Shown: in pieces, positions 18,343-28,454 of the stretch | Layout of the letters: each line of letters begins with the position of its first letter | Position numbering within the stretch: the stretch's first letter is position 1 | DNA from: Pseudomonas sp. LFM046 | GTDB lineage: Bacteria > Pseudomonadota > Gammaproteobacteria > Pseudomonadales > Pseudomonadaceae | Length of the DNA: 64,000 nucleotides | Reading direction: 5' to 3' | Assembly: GCF_000949385.2 (NCBI RefSeq) | Contig: NZ_JYKO02000001.1 | Location: forward strand, 5,602,678-5,666,677 | Made by a program: the position numbers and the translations under genes | Notes under the pieces: generated by a model | What the model was told of the DNA's origin: nothing | The model's database searches: none | Seen by the model: only the letters and a program-made list of their open reading frames with translations

Positions 18343-18750
18343 TCAGCGGGCGTATTCGCCAGCCGCCTCGGGCTGGTACTCGACGTCCAGCAGGGTCAGC
18401 TTGAGGGTCTTGCCACCCGGCACAAGCCAGTCGATGTGCTGGCCGACGGACAGGCCGAGCAGCGCGCAGCCCACCGGGGCGAGGACGGATACCTTGCCCT
18501 CGCCACCCGCTTCGTCCGGATAGACCAGGGTCAGGTGGTAGTCCTTGCCGCTACCTTCCTCACGGCAATGCACCCGCGAATTCATGGTGACGACGCCCGG
18601 CGGAACCTCCTCATGGCCGACCACCTGGGCGCGAGCCAGCTCGCGTTCCAGCGCCTCGGCGGCGGGGCCGAACTCCTCCAGGCTGTCGAGCAGGCGCTCC
18701 AGGCGTTGCAGGTCGAGACGGGTGATGGTGATGGACGGCTGGGTGTTCAT
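18343..18750 (-). CDS. rnk: Regulator of nucleoside diphosphate kinase (Rnk), GreA-like
   Basis: A 135-residue protein with an N-terminal short coiled coil (ITRLDLQRLERLLDSLEEFG, about 9-28) and a C-terminal FKBP-like GreA/GreB domain (VVTMNSRVHCREEGSGKDY, SVLAPVGCALLGLSVGQHID). Rnk binds RNA polymerase but lacks the tip residues for transcript cleavage. It was first identified as a regulator of nucleoside diphosphate kinase and alginate levels. The ATG at 18750 is the conserved start. It is convergent with cyaA. Confidence 0.93.
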   Translation of the reverse strand: MNTQPSITITRLDLQRLERLLDSLEEFGPAAEALERELARAQVVGHEEVPPGVVTMNSRVHCREEGSGKDYHLTLVYPDEAGGEGKVSVLAPVGCALLGLSVGQHIDWLVPGGKTLKLTLLDVEYQPEAAGEYAR

Positions 18751-18782
18751 GGCGAACGCGCGACTCCTTGTTCTGGTTGCGA

Positions 18783-18814
18783 AAAAAGCGAAACCCCGCC
18801 CGAAGGCGGGGTTT
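18783..18814 (-). terminator. Terminator of the AraC-cyaY-DUF1289 cluster
   Basis: AAACCCCGCC (18791-18800) pairs with GGCGGGGTTT (18805-18814) around a CGAA loop. On the reverse strand the stem is followed by CGCTTTTTTCGC, so it ends leftward transcripts from the DUF1289 gene. Confidence 0.88.
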
Positions 18815-18892
18815 CAGATTCTGTCTGCCCGGACAAATTGCCCGGAGTCCCGACAGTACGTCAGCGTGGCGGCGATTGGCAAGACCGCTCGG

Positions 18893-19096
18893 TCAACCCG
18901 GCGTCGGGCGCCGTCGCTGCTGGGCCGCAGCGCAGATTTCACGGCGGCGCGGGTCGCTGGCCTGGCCCCATTCGCAGATTTCCGCCAGGGTCCGGCCGCA
19001 TCCTACGCAGACGTCGGTATCGTCCAGACAACAGCGTCGGACGCACGGCGACGGGTGCCGTGCCGGTGGCGCGGTGTCAGAGTTCGTCGAACTCAA
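18893..19096 (-). CDS. DUF1289 cysteine-rich small protein
   Basis: A 67-residue protein with the DUF1289 pattern SPCVRRCCLDDTDVCVGCGR, then TLAEICEW. The four conserved cysteines (C-x3-C and C-x2-C, with an extra Cys next to the second) could bind a metal or an iron-sulfur cluster, but this has not been shown here. Its start at 19096 lies inside the end of cyaY, overlapping by 20 bases in another frame. The overlap and shared terminator put it in one transcript with frataxin, which makes an iron or Fe-S role plausible but unproven. Confidence 0.85.
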   Translation of the reverse strand: MSSTNSDTAPPARHPSPCVRRCCLDDTDVCVGCGRTLAEICEWGQASDPRRREICAAAQQRRRPTPG

Positions 19097-19409
19097 GGTC
19101 TTCGCCCGCCTGCTCGCGGGTCACACGGCTGAGCAGCTCGCCCAGGGGCTCGTCGCTGCTGTCACAGATCCAGCGTCCGCTGGCTTCGTCGTAATCGAAG
19201 TGGAAGCCCCCCGAACGCGCCGCCACCCAGAGCTGACGGAGCGGCTCCTGGCGGCTGAGGATCACCTGGCTGCCGTTCTCGAAACGCACGGTGAGCACAC
19301 CGCCGCTGTTTTCCAGGTCCAGATCCAGGTCGCTGTCATCGAATGCGTCTTCCACGCGTTCCTGGGTTTCGTCGACCAGGTCGTGGAATCGGGCTTCGCT
19401 CAAACTCAT
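19077..19409 (-). CDS. cyaY: Frataxin homologue CyaY
   Basis: A 110-residue protein with the full frataxin fold: acidic helix 1 (SEARFHDLVDETQERVEDAF) with DDSDLDLDLENSGGVLTVRF and then the beta sheet (QVILSRQEPLRQLWVAARSGGFHFDYDE). Acidic residues of helix 1 bind iron. CyaY regulates Fe-S cluster assembly with IscS. In Pseudomonas it usually sits near lppL; here it is squeezed between an AraC-type regulator gene (six-base gap) and the DUF1289 gene (20-base overlap). The ATG at 19409 has GAGG about ten bases upstream, inside the end of the regulator gene. Confidence 0.95.
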   Translation of the reverse strand: MSLSEARFHDLVDETQERVEDAFDDSDLDLDLENSGGVLTVRFENGSQVILSRQEPLRQLWVAARSGGFHFDYDEASGRWICDSSDEPLGELLSRVTREQAGEDLEFDEL

Positions 19410-19415
19410 CAGGGT

Positions 19416-20465
19416 TTACCTCAGGGCATTTGGGGGTAAAGGGCGACGGTACTCGCCGAGGCTTTGTCCGGTCCAGCGGCGGAAGGCACGCCCCAGGGAA
19501 CCGGGCTCGCTGAAACCGACCAGGAAGGCGATATCGGCCAGCGCCAGGGCCGGATCGCGCAGATAGTGCAGCACCAGCTGCTGGCGCGTCTCGTCCACCA
19601 ACTGGCTGAAGGATAACCCGGCCTCGCGCAGACGGCGCTGCAGGGTGCGCGGGCTGAGAGTCAGGGCCTCGGCCAGGCGCTCCAGGTCCGGCCCATCGGT
19701 GGCCAGCTGGGTAGCCAGCTGCTCGCGGGCGCGGTCCAGCACGCTGTGGCCCTGGCGCAATTCGGCCAGCAGGCGTTCGGCGTACTCATCGAACAGGCGG
19801 CGCACGTCGGCGTCGGCCTGGCCCAGGGGTGTCGCCAGCAGACGCGTGGGAAAGACCAGGGCATTGTCCGCCTGGCCGAACAGCACCGGGCAACGGAAGA
19901 TCCGCTGGTGCTCCGAGGTGTCCGCCGGTGCCGGGTGCTGGAAGCGCACTTCGGTGGGCGGGATATCCAGCCCGGTGATCCAGCGGCCGAAGGTCACCCA
20001 GCCGGCCAGGGTCTCCTCCGCCAGCAGGGCGCGCTGTTGCGGCATCAGGGATTCCCAGCTGTGGGCTACCTGGGGCTCCAGGCCCTCGCGTGCCGGCTCG
20101 TCGGCCAGCTCGACCCGCCCCAGGTTACCCACCAGCGCCGCATAGCGCGCCTGGCGGTGCAAGGCGTCGGCCAGGGTGGCGCAGCTCATCAGCAGGTAGC
20201 CCAGCACGCCGTAGTGGCCGGGTCGCACCGCTTCGCCCAGGTGCAGACCCAGATACGGATCGCCGGACAAGCGCGCGGCCTGGCCCAGCAGCTCCAGATA
20301 GGCGCTGGCGGCGATGCGCTGGTCACGCTGGGCGAGGATGGCGGGCGTCAGCTGCACGTGCCCCAGCAGCTCGGCGGGGGCCACACCGGACTGGCCAAGA
20401 CGCTCCACCAGGCCCTGCAGATAGGCGACCGAGACCGAGCCGGCAAGGGATGCGGCGTTGTCCAT
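19416..20465 (-). CDS. AraC family transcriptional regulator
   Basis: About 349 residues. The N-terminal two-thirds resemble the ligand-binding-type domain of OruR/ArgR-like regulators ([31 protein letters not shown], about 70-100). The C-terminal AraC DNA-binding domain shows both helix-turn-helices: [24 protein letters not shown] near 265 and [30 protein letters not shown] near 310. The start at 20465 ([10 protein letters not shown]) has GGAGAT close upstream. The target is unknown. It reads into cyaY with a six-base gap, so it may be co-transcribed with frataxin. Its divergent neighbour is the lppL-lysA operon, whose control region it shares. Confidence 0.9.
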   Translation of the reverse strand: MDNAASLAGSVSVAYLQGLVERLGQSGVAPAELLGHVQLTPAILAQRDQRIAASAYLELLGQAARLSGDPYLGLHLGEAVRPGHYGVLGYLLMSCATLADALHRQARYAALVGNLGRVELADEPAREGLEPQVAHSWESLMPQQRALLAEETLAGWVTFGRWITGLDIPPTEVRFQHPAPADTSEHQRIFRCPVLFGQADNALVFPTRLLATPLGQADADVRRLFDEYAERLLAELRQGHSVLDRAREQLATQLATDGPDLERLAEALTLSPRTLQRRLREAGLSFSQLVDETRQQLVLHYLRDPALALADIAFLVGFSEPGSLGRAFRRWTGQSLGEYRRPLPPNALR

Positions 20466-20540
20466 GGGATCTCCTTTTTCAGCCGCCAATGCTAGCCCCG
20501 CACAGGCCCGCAGGCCACGCCGGACGGGAATTTCACTGAA

Positions 20541-20569
20541 TAGGCAAGGCGTCGGGGGGTCGGTATACT
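20541..20569 (+). promoter_or_regulatory. Sigma-70-type promoter of the lppL-lysA-dapF operon
   Basis: A -35 box TAGGCA (20541-20546), a 17-base spacer and a -10 box TATACT (20564-20569) lie 36 bases before the lppL start. The -10 box has five of six consensus bases and the -35 box four of six. Confidence 0.7.
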
Positions 20570-20604
20570 CCGGAACAATTCACGTTTTCTGCAAGGACTC
20601 CGTC

Positions 20605-20745
20605 ATGAAGCGACTCCACGCCCCTTTCGTCGCCCTGCTCGCTGTCGCCTGCCTGCTGGCCGGCTGTGGCCAGAAAGGCCCGCTGTACATGCCTGACGAC
20701 GAAAAAGCAGCGAAAGAACACCAGAAAGACGTGTACATCCGCTGA
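20605..20745 (+). CDS. lppL: Small lipoprotein LppL (LptM/YifL family)
   Basis: A 46-residue lipoprotein. The signal peptide [20 protein letters not shown] ends in a lipobox with the lipid-bearing Cys in [16 protein letters not shown]; the GQKGPLY segment is the hallmark of the family. In enterobacteria the LptM homologue assists assembly of the LPS translocon LptDE. It is the first gene before lysA in Pseudomonas, with 14 bases between. The start at 20605 is chosen because the signal peptide begins there. Confidence 0.93.
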   Translation: MKRLHAPFVALLAVACLLAGCGQKGPLYMPDDEKAAKEHQKDVYIR

Positions 20746-20759
20746 TCGGGGGAACAGCC

Positions 20760-22007
20760 ATGGACGCTTTCACTTACCGCGACGGAGAGCTGTTCGCGGA
20801 AGGCGTAGCGCTGTCCGACATCGCCGCCCGCTTCGGTACGCCCACCTACGTCTATTCCCGCGCCGCCATCGAGGCAGGCTACAAGGCCTATGCCGATGCA
20901 CTGGCCGGTACCCCGGGCATGATCTGCTACGCGGTCAAGGCCAATTCGAACCTCGGCGTGCTGAACCTGCTGGCGCGCCTCGGTGCGGGCTTCGACATCG
21001 TCTCCAGCGGCGAGCTGGAGCGGGTCCTGGCCGCCGGTGGTGCCGCCGAGCGCATCGTCTTCTCCGGCGTCGGCAAGACCCGTGACGACATGCGCCGCGC
21101 CCTGGAGGCCGGCGTGCACTGCTTCAACGTGGAGTCGCGCAACGAGCTGGAACGCCTGCAGAACGTGGCCGCTGCCATGGAAGTGAAGGCCCCGGTTTCC
21201 CTGCGGGTGAACCCGGACGTGGATGCCGGCACCCACCCCTACATCGCCACCGGGCTCAAGGAAAACAAGTTCGGCATCTCCATCGACGAAGCGGAAGCGG
21301 TCTACGCCCAGGCGGCCAGCCTGCCGAATCTCGATGTGATCGGCGTCGACTGCCACATCGGCTCGCAGCTCACCAGCCTGGAGCCCTTCCTCGACGCCCT
21401 CGACCGCCTGCTCGCGCTGATCGACCGCCTGACCGCACGCGGCATCGCCATCCGTCACCTGGACCTCGGCGGCGGCCTCGGCGTGCGCTATCGCGACGAA
21501 CAGCCGCCCCTGCCCGGCGAATACCTCCAGGCCGTGCGCCAGCGCCTGGCGGGCCGCAACCTGGAGCTGCTGTTTGAACCCGGCCGCTCCATCGTGGCCA
21601 ACGCCGGTGTCCTGCTCACCCAGGTGGAATACCTCAAGCACACTGAACACAAGGATTTCGCGGTGATCGACGCGGCCATGAACGACCTGATCCGCCCGGC
21701 GCTTTACGACGCCTGGATGGACGTGGTGCCGGTGCAGCCCCATGCCGGCATCGAGCGGACCTACGACCTGGTCGGCCCGATCTGCGAAACCGGCGACTTC
21801 CTCGCCCGCGAACGCAGTCTGGTGCTCGCCGAGGGCGACCTGCTGGCGGTACGTTCCGCCGGCGCCTACGGTTTTGTGATGAGCTCGAACTACAACACCC
21901 GCGGCCGCGCCGCCGAGGTGCTGGTGGATGACGAGCAGGCCTACGAAGTGCGCCGCCGCGAAACCATCGAAGACCTTTACGCCGGCGAAAGCCTGCTGCC
22001 GCAGTGA
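20760..22007 (+). CDS. lysA: Diaminopimelate decarboxylase
   Basis: A 415-residue PLP enzyme giving L-lysine from meso-diaminopimelate. The PLP lysine is in [18 protein letters not shown] (about residue 60). The dimer-contributed Cys of the active site is in [11 protein letters not shown] (about 345). Other motifs: [47 protein letters not shown] and [20 protein letters not shown]. It lies between lppL and dapF, so two lysine-pathway steps are in one transcript. Confidence 0.98.
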   Translation: MDAFTYRDGELFAEGVALSDIAARFGTPTYVYSRAAIEAGYKAYADALAGTPGMICYAVKANSNLGVLNLLARLGAGFDIVSSGELERVLAAGGAAERIVFSGVGKTRDDMRRALEAGVHCFNVESRNELERLQNVAAAMEVKAPVSLRVNPDVDAGTHPYIATGLKENKFGISIDEAEAVYAQAASLPNLDVIGVDCHIGSQLTSLEPFLDALDRLLALIDRLTARGIAIRHLDLGGGLGVRYRDEQPPLPGEYLQAVRQRLAGRNLELLFEPGRSIVANAGVLLTQVEYLKHTEHKDFAVIDAAMNDLIRPALYDAWMDVVPVQPHAGIERTYDLVGPICETGDFLARERSLVLAEGDLLAVRSAGAYGFVMSSNYNTRGRAAEVLVDDEQAYEVRRRETIEDLYAGESLLPQ

Positions 22008-22017
22008 GGGCGCATCC

Positions 22018-22848
22018 ATGCTATTGCGCTTCACCAAGATGCACGGCCTCGGCAACGACTTCATGGTCCTCGACCTGGTCAGCCAGCACGCCCACATCCA
22101 ACCCAAGCACGCCAAGCAGTGGGGCGACCGCCACACCGGCATTGGCTTCGACCAGTTGCTGATCGTCGAAGCGCCGACCAACCCGGACGTCGACTTCCGC
22201 TACCGCATCTTCAACTCCGACGGCTCGGAAGTGGAACAGTGCGGCAATGGCGCCCGCTGCTTCGCCCGCTTCGTCCTCGACAAGCGCCTGACCGTGAAGA
22301 AGCGCATCCGCGTCGAGACCAAGTGCGGCATCATCGAACTGGATGTGCGCCCCGATGGCCAGGTCACCGTGGACATGGGCCCGCCGCGCCTGGTCCCACA
22401 GCAGATCCCCTTCGTCGCCGATGCCGAAGCCCTGAACTACCCGGTCGAAGTGGACGGCCAGACCGTCGAACTGGCCGCCGTCTCCATGGGCAACCCCCAT
22501 GCGGTGCTGCGGGTCGATGACGTGGCCAGCGCGCCGGTCCACAGCCTGGGGCCGAAGCTGGAGCACCATCCGCGCTTCCCGCAGCGGGTGAACGTCGGCT
22601 TCCTGCAGATCGTCGACCGCAAGCAGGCCAAGCTGCGCGTCTGGGAACGTGGCGCCGGGGAAACCCAGGCCTGCGGCACCGGCGCCTGCGCCGCTGCGGT
22701 GGCGGCGATCCGCCAGGGCTGGATGGATTCCCCGGTGCAGCTCGACCTGCCGGGCGGCCGCCTCTCCATCGAGTGGGCCGGCCCGGGGCACCCCGTAATG
22801 ATGACCGGACCCGCCGTCCGCGTATTCGAAGGACAGGTTCGCCTATGA
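22018..22848 (+). CDS. dapF: Diaminopimelate epimerase
   Basis: A 276-residue PLP-independent epimerase that makes meso-diaminopimelate for lysine and peptidoglycan. The two catalytic cysteines are in [14 protein letters not shown] (about residue 75) and [13 protein letters not shown] (about 220). The N-terminal [19 protein letters not shown] fixes the start at 22018, ten bases after lysA. The stop overlaps the next gene start by four bases (ATGA). Confidence 0.98.
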   Translation: MLLRFTKMHGLGNDFMVLDLVSQHAHIQPKHAKQWGDRHTGIGFDQLLIVEAPTNPDVDFRYRIFNSDGSEVEQCGNGARCFARFVLDKRLTVKKRIRVETKCGIIELDVRPDGQVTVDMGPPRLVPQQIPFVADAEALNYPVEVDGQTVELAAVSMGNPHAVLRVDDVASAPVHSLGPKLEHHPRFPQRVNVGFLQIVDRKQAKLRVWERGAGETQACGTGACAAAVAAIRQGWMDSPVQLDLPGGRLSIEWAGPGHPVMMTGPAVRVFEGQVRL

Positions 22849-23546
22849 CCGACCAGCACCAGGACCAGCCGCATCACCTCGACTCCGAGACGGTGGCCGC
22901 TTATCTGCGCCTCCATCCGGAGTTCTTCGTCCAGCATGAAGAACTGATTCCGGAAATGCGCATCCCGCACCAACCGGGTGATGCCGTTTCCCTGGTGGAA
23001 CGTCAGATCAAGCTGCTGCGCGAGCGCAACATCGAGATGCGCCATCGCCTGTCGCAATTGATGGACGTGGCCCGGGAAAACGATCGGCTGTTCGACAAGA
23101 CCCGCCGCCTGGTGCTCGACCTGCTCGACGCCTCCAGCCTGGAGGAAATCGTCGGCGCGGTGGAGGACAGCCTGCGACACGAGTTCCAGGTGCCCTTCGT
23201 CAGCCTCATCCTGTTCAGCGAAAACACCCTGCCGGTGGGTCGCAGCGTCAGCGCCGCCGAAGCGCACCAGAGCATCGGCGGCCTGCTGGCCGGCGGCAAG
23301 ACCATCTGCGGCGTGCTGCGCGGCCATGAGCTGGAATTCCTCTTCGGCGCCGAAGATCGCGACCAGGTCGGCTCCGCCGCCGTGGTCAGCCTGGTCCACC
23401 AGGGCCTGCACGGCGTACTGGCCATTGGCAGCCCGGACCCGCAGCACTACAAGAGCTCGCTGGGCACGCTGTTCCTCGGCTATGTGGCCGAGGTCCTGGC
23501 CCGGGTGCTGCCGCGCTTCGCAACACCGCTGCGCTCGGTGAGATAG
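22845..23546 (+). CDS. DUF484 family protein
   Basis: A 233-residue protein that in Pseudomonas and enterobacteria lies between dapF and xerC. The N-terminus has [20 protein letters not shown] followed by a coiled coil ([25 protein letters not shown]). The C-terminal half looks like a GAF-type domain ([40 protein letters not shown]). The function is not established; the family may be a small-molecule sensor. The start ATG at 22845 overlaps the dapF stop. Confidence 0.9.
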   Translation: MTDQHQDQPHHLDSETVAAYLRLHPEFFVQHEELIPEMRIPHQPGDAVSLVERQIKLLRERNIEMRHRLSQLMDVARENDRLFDKTRRLVLDLLDASSLEEIVGAVEDSLRHEFQVPFVSLILFSENTLPVGRSVSAAEAHQSIGGLLAGGKTICGVLRGHELEFLFGAEDRDQVGSAAVVSLVHQGLHGVLAIGSPDPQHYKSSLGTLFLGYVAEVLARVLPRFATPLRSVR

Positions 23547-23575
23547 TCCGCCGCGGCGCATTCCAAGGAAGTCCC

Positions 23576-24472
23576 ATGCACGCCGACCTGGATGCCTACC
23601 TGAACCACCTGCGCAGCGAGCGCCAGGTCTCGGCCCACACCCTGGACGGCTACCACCGGGACCTGCTGAAGGTCCGCGCGCTCTGCGAGAAAGCCGGCAT
23701 CGCCGACTGGACGGACCTCGACGTCCGTACCCTGCGCAGCTTCGTCGCCCGGCTGCACCAGGACGGACTCTCCAGCCGCAGCCTGGCCCGCCTGCTGTCA
23801 GCGGTGCGCGGCCTCTACCACTACCTGATCCGCGAAGGACGCTGCCGCCACGACCCGGCCAACGGCCTCGCCGCGCCCAAGGGCGCCCGCCGCCTGCCCA
23901 GGGCACTGGACGCCGACCGCACCCAGCAACTCCTGGACGGCGCCGTGGAAGACGACTTCATCGCCCGCCGCGACCAGGCCATGCTGGAGCTTTTCTATTC
24001 CTCCGGCCTGCGCCTGTCCGAACTGGTGGGCCTGGACCTCGACGGGCTCGACCTCTCCGACGGCCTGGTGCGCGTCCGCGGCAAGGGCAACAAGACCCGC
24101 GAACTGCCGGTCGGCCGCAAGGCCCGCGAGGCACTGGAAGCCTGGCTGCCCCTGCGCGCCGCAGCCAACCCCGGCGACGGCGCTGTGTTCATCAGCCAAC
24201 AGGGCCGTCGCCTGACGTCACGGGCCATTCAGCTGCGGGTGCGCCAGGCGGGGGTTCGTGAATTGGGCCAACATTTGCACCCGCACATGCTGCGGCATTC
24301 CTTCGCCAGCCATATGCTGGAGTCATCCCAGGACCTGCGGGCGGTACAGGAACTGCTCGGCCACGCCGACATCTCCACCACCCAGATCTATACCCACCTG
24401 GACTTCCAGCACCTGGCCTCGGTCTACGACAAGGCCCACCCCAGAGCCAAGCGACGCGGAGCGGACGAATGA
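23576..24472 (+). CDS. xerC: Tyrosine recombinase XerC
   Basis: A 298-residue site-specific recombinase that resolves chromosome dimers at dif with XerD. The N-terminal SAM-like domain ([20 protein letters not shown]) is followed by the catalytic domain. Arg is in [12 protein letters not shown], Lys in [12 protein letters not shown], HxxR in [14 protein letters not shown] (about 235-240), His in [13 protein letters not shown] and the nucleophile Tyr near residue 272 in IYTHLDFQ. In P. aeruginosa the gene is also called sss. It is followed with a four-base overlap by a HAD gene. Confidence 0.97.
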   Translation: MHADLDAYLNHLRSERQVSAHTLDGYHRDLLKVRALCEKAGIADWTDLDVRTLRSFVARLHQDGLSSRSLARLLSAVRGLYHYLIREGRCRHDPANGLAAPKGARRLPRALDADRTQQLLDGAVEDDFIARRDQAMLELFYSSGLRLSELVGLDLDGLDLSDGLVRVRGKGNKTRELPVGRKAREALEAWLPLRAAANPGDGAVFISQQGRRLTSRAIQLRVRQAGVRELGQHLHPHMLRHSFASHMLESSQDLRAVQELLGHADISTTQIYTHLDFQHLASVYDKAHPRAKRRGADE

Positions 24473-25173
24473 GCATCCAGCTGATCACCTTCGACCTGGA
24501 CGACACCCTCTGGGACAACCGCCCCGTCATCGAGGGCGCGGAAGCAGCCATGCGCGACTGGCTGCTGGAGCACACACCGGCCCTCGGTGCGCTGCCGGTG
24601 GAACATCTCTGGGCCATCCGGGCTGACGTCCTGGCTGCAGAGCCCGGCCTCAAGCACCGCCTGAGCGAGCTGCGTCGCCGCACCCTGCGCCGGGCGCTGG
24701 AAGGCGTCGGCTACTCCGCCGATGACGCCGTGGACCTGGCCGAAGGCGCCTTCCAGGCCATGCTCCAGGCACGCCACCGCATCACCTTCTACCCCGACAC
24801 CGTGCCCACCCTGGAGCGCCTGGCCAATCGCTACAGCCTGGGCGTCATCACCAACGGCAACGCCGACGTGCGCCGCCTCGGCCTGGCGGACTTTTTCAAG
24901 TTCGCCCTCTGCGCCGAGGAACTGGGCATCGGCAAGCCGGACCCGACGCCCTTCCTCGAAGCCCTCAAGCGTGGCGGCGTGAACGCAGGGGAAGCCGTGC
25001 ACATCGGCGACCACCCGGCTGACGATATCGAAGGCGCGCGCCGCGCCGGCCTGCGCGCCATCTGGTTCAACCCGCTGGGCAAAACCTGGGACGGCGAGCA
25101 ATTGCCGGACGCCGAGATCGCCAGCCTGCGCGAGCTGCCCGACGTGCTGGCGCGCTGGGCCAGGTGGCATTGA
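24469..25173 (+). CDS. HAD superfamily hydrolase, subfamily IA
   Basis: A 234-residue HAD phosphatase. Motif [10 protein letters not shown] has the nucleophile Asp and the acid-base Asp two residues on (about 9 and 11). Motif II is VITNGN, motif III has Lys in [14 protein letters not shown], and motif IV is [18 protein letters not shown] helical cap lies between. The substrate is unknown; in enterobacteria the same place is held by yigB, a flavin mononucleotide phosphatase, and [13 protein letters not shown] matches YigB well, so this may be its counterpart. The start overlaps the xerC stop by four bases. It ends the dap-xer cluster. Confidence 0.88.
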   Translation: MSIQLITFDLDDTLWDNRPVIEGAEAAMRDWLLEHTPALGALPVEHLWAIRADVLAAEPGLKHRLSELRRRTLRRALEGVGYSADDAVDLAEGAFQAMLQARHRITFYPDTVPTLERLANRYSLGVITNGNADVRRLGLADFFKFALCAEELGIGKPDPTPFLEALKRGGVNAGEAVHIGDHPADDIEGARRAGLRAIWFNPLGKTWDGEQLPDAEIASLRELPDVLARWARWH

Positions 25174-25188
25174 TAGATGCGCCTCACC

Positions 25189-25219
25189 CGTAGGGTGGAT
25201 CACGCTTCACCGATCCACC
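25189..25219. repeat. Related GTAGGGTGGAT-type extragenic repeat
   Basis: CGTAGGGTGGATCACGC is followed by TTCACCGATCCACC, so GGTGGATC and GATCCACC form a hairpin. It is a relative of the GTAGGATGGGT repeats elsewhere in the window. Confidence 0.7.
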
Positions 25220-25252
25220 GTCGACATTCGGCATGACTGCTAGCGGCGCCTC

Positions 25253-25294
25253 ATGGGGCTGCTTCGCAGCCCCTGGCGATTGAGATCGCCCCTA
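25253..25294. repeat. REP-like element, two small hairpins
   Basis: GGGGCTGC-TTC-GCAGCCCC (25255-25273) is followed by GGCGAT-TGAG-ATCGCC (25275-25290). The same order, a GGGGC hairpin and then GGCGATTGA, recurs at 40117-40158 after the fimbrial operon. Confidence 0.65.
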
Positions 25295-25337
25295 CGCCAG
25301 AACGAGCCGCCCCAACCTTTCCCTCACATTCCATCGC

Positions 25338-25372
25338 CCATGAAAAAGCCCGCCAATAGCGGGCTTTTTCCA
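25338..25372. terminator. Bidirectional terminator between the HAD gene and sutA
   Basis: AAAAAGCCCGC (25343-25353) pairs perfectly with GCGGGCTTTTT (25359-25369) around CAATA. T runs exist on both strands, so it can end both the xerC-HAD and the sutA transcripts. Confidence 0.9.
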
Positions 25373-25384
25373 CGGGGGCCGACC

Positions 25385-25702
25385 TCAGATGGGGCGGCTG
25401 CCGTACTTGCTGTCAGGCTTCTTTGGCGGGTCGGCCACTACGTTGGGCTCAACCTCCTGCACCTTGCCGCCACGGGCCAGGAACTCTTCCATCGCCCTGG
25501 CCAGTGCATCACGCTCTTTCTGCTTGGCTTCGATACTAGGCATTTCCTCGACTTCAACAGCGGCCTTGGACTTGCCCTTCCCGGAGGGGGCAGCGACCTC
25601 GCCTTCGTCGTCGCCTTCGCCTTCATCGGCTGCAGCCAGCTCCTCGCCGTCTTCCTCGTCGGCCGCTTCCAGCTCGTCTTGTTCCAGATCTTCGTCGCTC
25701 AT
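25385..25702 (-). CDS. sutA: RNA polymerase-associated growth-arrest factor SutA
   Basis: A 105-residue, very acidic protein (N-terminus MSDEDLEQDELEAADEEDGE). A short helix follows (IEAKQKERDALARAMEEFLA), and the tail is disordered and basic (PPKKPDSKYGSRPI). Length and sequence fit SutA of P. aeruginosa, which binds RNA polymerase and upregulates ribosomal and other genes in slow growth. It is a single-gene unit with a terminator downstream. The identification is from memory of the sequence; it is distinctive because of the acidic head and the GSRPI end. Confidence 0.9.
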   Translation of the reverse strand: MSDEDLEQDELEAADEEDGEELAAADEGEGDDEGEVAAPSGKGKSKAAVEVEEMPSIEAKQKERDALARAMEEFLARGGKVQEVEPNVVADPPKKPDSKYGSRPI

Positions 25703-25778
25703 GTTCTACCTCATGCCTTGCCGAAGCAGGTTAGTTATAGCCCAGCTGCGCCAGCTTTCTAACGCTGCCAGAAAAAAT

Positions 25779-26204
25779 TCAGGACACCTCGCCATGGAGG
25801 GTCGCCAGCACCCGGCGCGCACCACCCTGATCACGGTGCTCTCCCAGGTAGACACCCTGCCAGGTGCCGATTGCCAGTTGCCCGTCCCGGACGGGCAGAC
25901 TCAGTTGGCAGCCAAGCAGGCTGCCCTTGAAGTGCGCGGGCAAATCGTCCGGCCCTTCATAGTCATGTTCATAGCCGCTTTCACCCTGAGGCACCAGGCG
26001 ATTGAAGAATCGCTCGAAGTCCCGCCGCACCGCGGGATCCGCATTCTCGTTGACCGTCAGGGACGCCGACGTATGTTGCAGCCAGAGGTGCAACAGACCG
26101 ACGCGATAGCGCCTCAGTTCCGGCAGTGCCGCCAGGATTTCCTCAGTGACCAGATGGAAGCCACGAGGTCTTGGGCGCAAGGTGATCAGGGTCTGCTGCC
26201 ACAT
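25779..26204 (-). CDS. YjbQ/UPF0047 family protein
   Basis: About 141 residues. The family motifs are all present: [53 protein letters not shown], and [13 protein letters not shown]. It folds as a small trimeric barrel with conserved His residues (LQHTSAS, AHFKGSL, GEHRD). It is often annotated as secondary thiamine-phosphate synthase, based on weak activity in E. coli YjbQ; its real role is unclear. The ATG at 26204 is used; a TTG two codons upstream is possible. Cytoplasmic; its stop lies 77 bases before sutA. Confidence 0.9.
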   Translation of the reverse strand: MWQQTLITLRPRPRGFHLVTEEILAALPELRRYRVGLLHLWLQHTSASLTVNENADPAVRRDFERFFNRLVPQGESGYEHDYEGPDDLPAHFKGSLLGCQLSLPVRDGQLAIGTWQGVYLGEHRDQGGARRVLATLHGEVS

Positions 26205-26257
26205 CCGCAAATGCCTGTCTCGGCTCGTACGGGCGGCATTCTAGCGCGGCGGATGAA

Positions 26258-26290
26258 AAAGCAAAGGGCGCCTTGCGGCGCCCTTTTTGG
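26258..26290 (-). terminator. Terminator of glnK-amtB
   Basis: AAAGGGCGCC (26263-26272) pairs with GGCGCCCTTT (26277-26286) around TTGC. On the reverse strand it is followed by GCTTTTTCATCC; the forward side also has a run of T. It lies about 55 bases past the amtB stop. Confidence 0.88.
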
Positions 26291-26343
26291 CGTTGCTGCC
26301 AAGTCCCCCCGCCGGCATCCGCCAAGCGGGGAAATCTGTGGGA

Positions 26344-27663
26344 TCAGAGGTTGTAGCCACGCTCGTTATGCTGAGCCAGATCGAGGCCGACGGTCTCTTC
26401 CTCTTCGTTCACGCGCAGCCCCATGACCACGTCCAGCACCTTCAGGATCACGAAGGTCACGATACCGGTGTAGACCACGGTGAAGGCCACGCCCTGGAAC
26501 TGGGTGAACAGCTGGGCGCCGATGTCTTCCACGGTGCCGAAACCACCCAGGGAAGGCGCCGCGAACACGCCGGTCAGCAGGGCACCGATGATGCCGCCGA
26601 TACCGTGCACGCCGAAGGCGTCCAGGGAGTCGTCGTAGCCCACCTTGCGCTTCAGGCTGGTGGCGCAGAAGTAGCACAGCACGCCGGCAACCAGGCCGAT
26701 GATCAGGGCACCCATCGGGCCGACGGTGCCGGCAGCCGGGGTGATGGCAACCAGGCCGGCGACCACGCCGGACGCAATGCCCAGGGCGCTCGGCTTACCG
26801 TGGGTCAGCCACTCGGCGAACATCCAGCCCAGGGCGGCGGCGGCGGTGGCGATCTGGGTGACCAGCATGGCCATGCCGGCGGTGCCGTTGGCGGCCACGG
26901 CGGAACCGGCGTTGAAGCCGAACCAGCCGATCCACAGCATGGCGGCGCCCATCAGGGTGTAGCCCAGGTTGTGCGGGGCCATCGCGGTGTGCGGGTAGCC
27001 CTTGCGCTTGCCCAGCACCAGGCACGCCACCAGGCCAGCCACACCGGCGTTGATGTGCACCACGGTGCCGCCGGCGAAGTCCAGCACGCCCCAGTCCCAC
27101 AGCAGGCCGCCGTTGCCGCTCCACACCATGTGGGCGATCGGCGCGTAGACCAGGGTGAACCAGACGCCCATGAAGATCAGCATGGCGGAGAACTTCATGC
27201 GCTCGGCGAAGGCGCCGACGATCAGGGCCGGGGTGATGATCGCGAAGGTCATCTGGAAGGTGATGAACACGCTCTCGGGCACCGCATACACCAGGCTGCT
27301 GGTGTTCAGGCCACTGAGGAAGGCTTTGCTCAGGCCACCCACGAAGGAATTGAAGTTGATCACCCCCTGCTCCATGCCGGTGGTGTCGAAGGCCATGCTG
27401 TAGCCGTAGACCACCCAGAGGATGCTGATCAGGCCGGTGATGGCGAAGCACTGCATCATCACCGAAAGGACGTTCTTGGAGCGCACCATGCCGCTGTAGA
27501 ACAGCGCCAGGCCGGGAATGGTCATGAACAGGACCAGCGCGGTGGAGACCATCATCCAAGCCGTGTCACCGCTGTTCAGCACCACCTCGTCAGCGGCCAG
27601 GGCCAGGCCGGGGGAAACGAGGGACAAAAGGGCTCCTAGCCCTGCGATCTTACGCAGAGTCAT
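26344..27663 (-). CDS. amtB: Ammonium transporter AmtB
   Basis: A 439-residue inner-membrane ammonium channel with a signal-type N-terminus (MTLRKIAGLGALLSLVSPGLALA) and 11 helices. Family features: DTAWMMVSTALVLFMTIPGLALFYSG at the periplasmic mouth, YAPIAHMVWSGNGGLLWDWG with one pore His, FAGGTVVHINAGVAGLVA, and DDSLDAFGVHGIGGIIGALLTGVF with the second pore His. The last 20 residues (VNEEEETVGLDLAQHNERGY) are the cytosolic tail contacted by GlnK. It is paired with glnK immediately upstream, 40 bases away, as in most proteobacteria. Confidence 0.97.
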   Translation of the reverse strand: MTLRKIAGLGALLSLVSPGLALAADEVVLNSGDTAWMMVSTALVLFMTIPGLALFYSGMVRSKNVLSVMMQCFAITGLISILWVVYGYSMAFDTTGMEQGVINFNSFVGGLSKAFLSGLNTSSLVYAVPESVFITFQMTFAIITPALIVGAFAERMKFSAMLIFMGVWFTLVYAPIAHMVWSGNGGLLWDWGVLDFAGGTVVHINAGVAGLVACLVLGKRKGYPHTAMAPHNLGYTLMGAAMLWIGWFGFNAGSAVAANGTAGMAMLVTQIATAAAALGWMFAEWLTHGKPSALGIASGVVAGLVAITPAAGTVGPMGALIIGLVAGVLCYFCATSLKRKVGYDDSLDAFGVHGIGGIIGALLTGVFAAPSLGGFGTVEDIGAQLFTQFQGVAFTVVYTGIVTFVILKVLDVVMGLRVNEEEETVGLDLAQHNERGYNL

Positions 27664-27702
27664 GTTGTTTTCTCCTGGGGCTTTGGGGGTTCGGCGGCTG
27701 GG

Positions 27703-28454
<752 letters not shown>

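Noticed and set aside
26287-27639. A 450-residue forward open frame opposite amtB
   Set aside because: Same pattern of antisense shadow with His/Gly/Gln/Asp content; amtB motifs are complete on the reverse strand.
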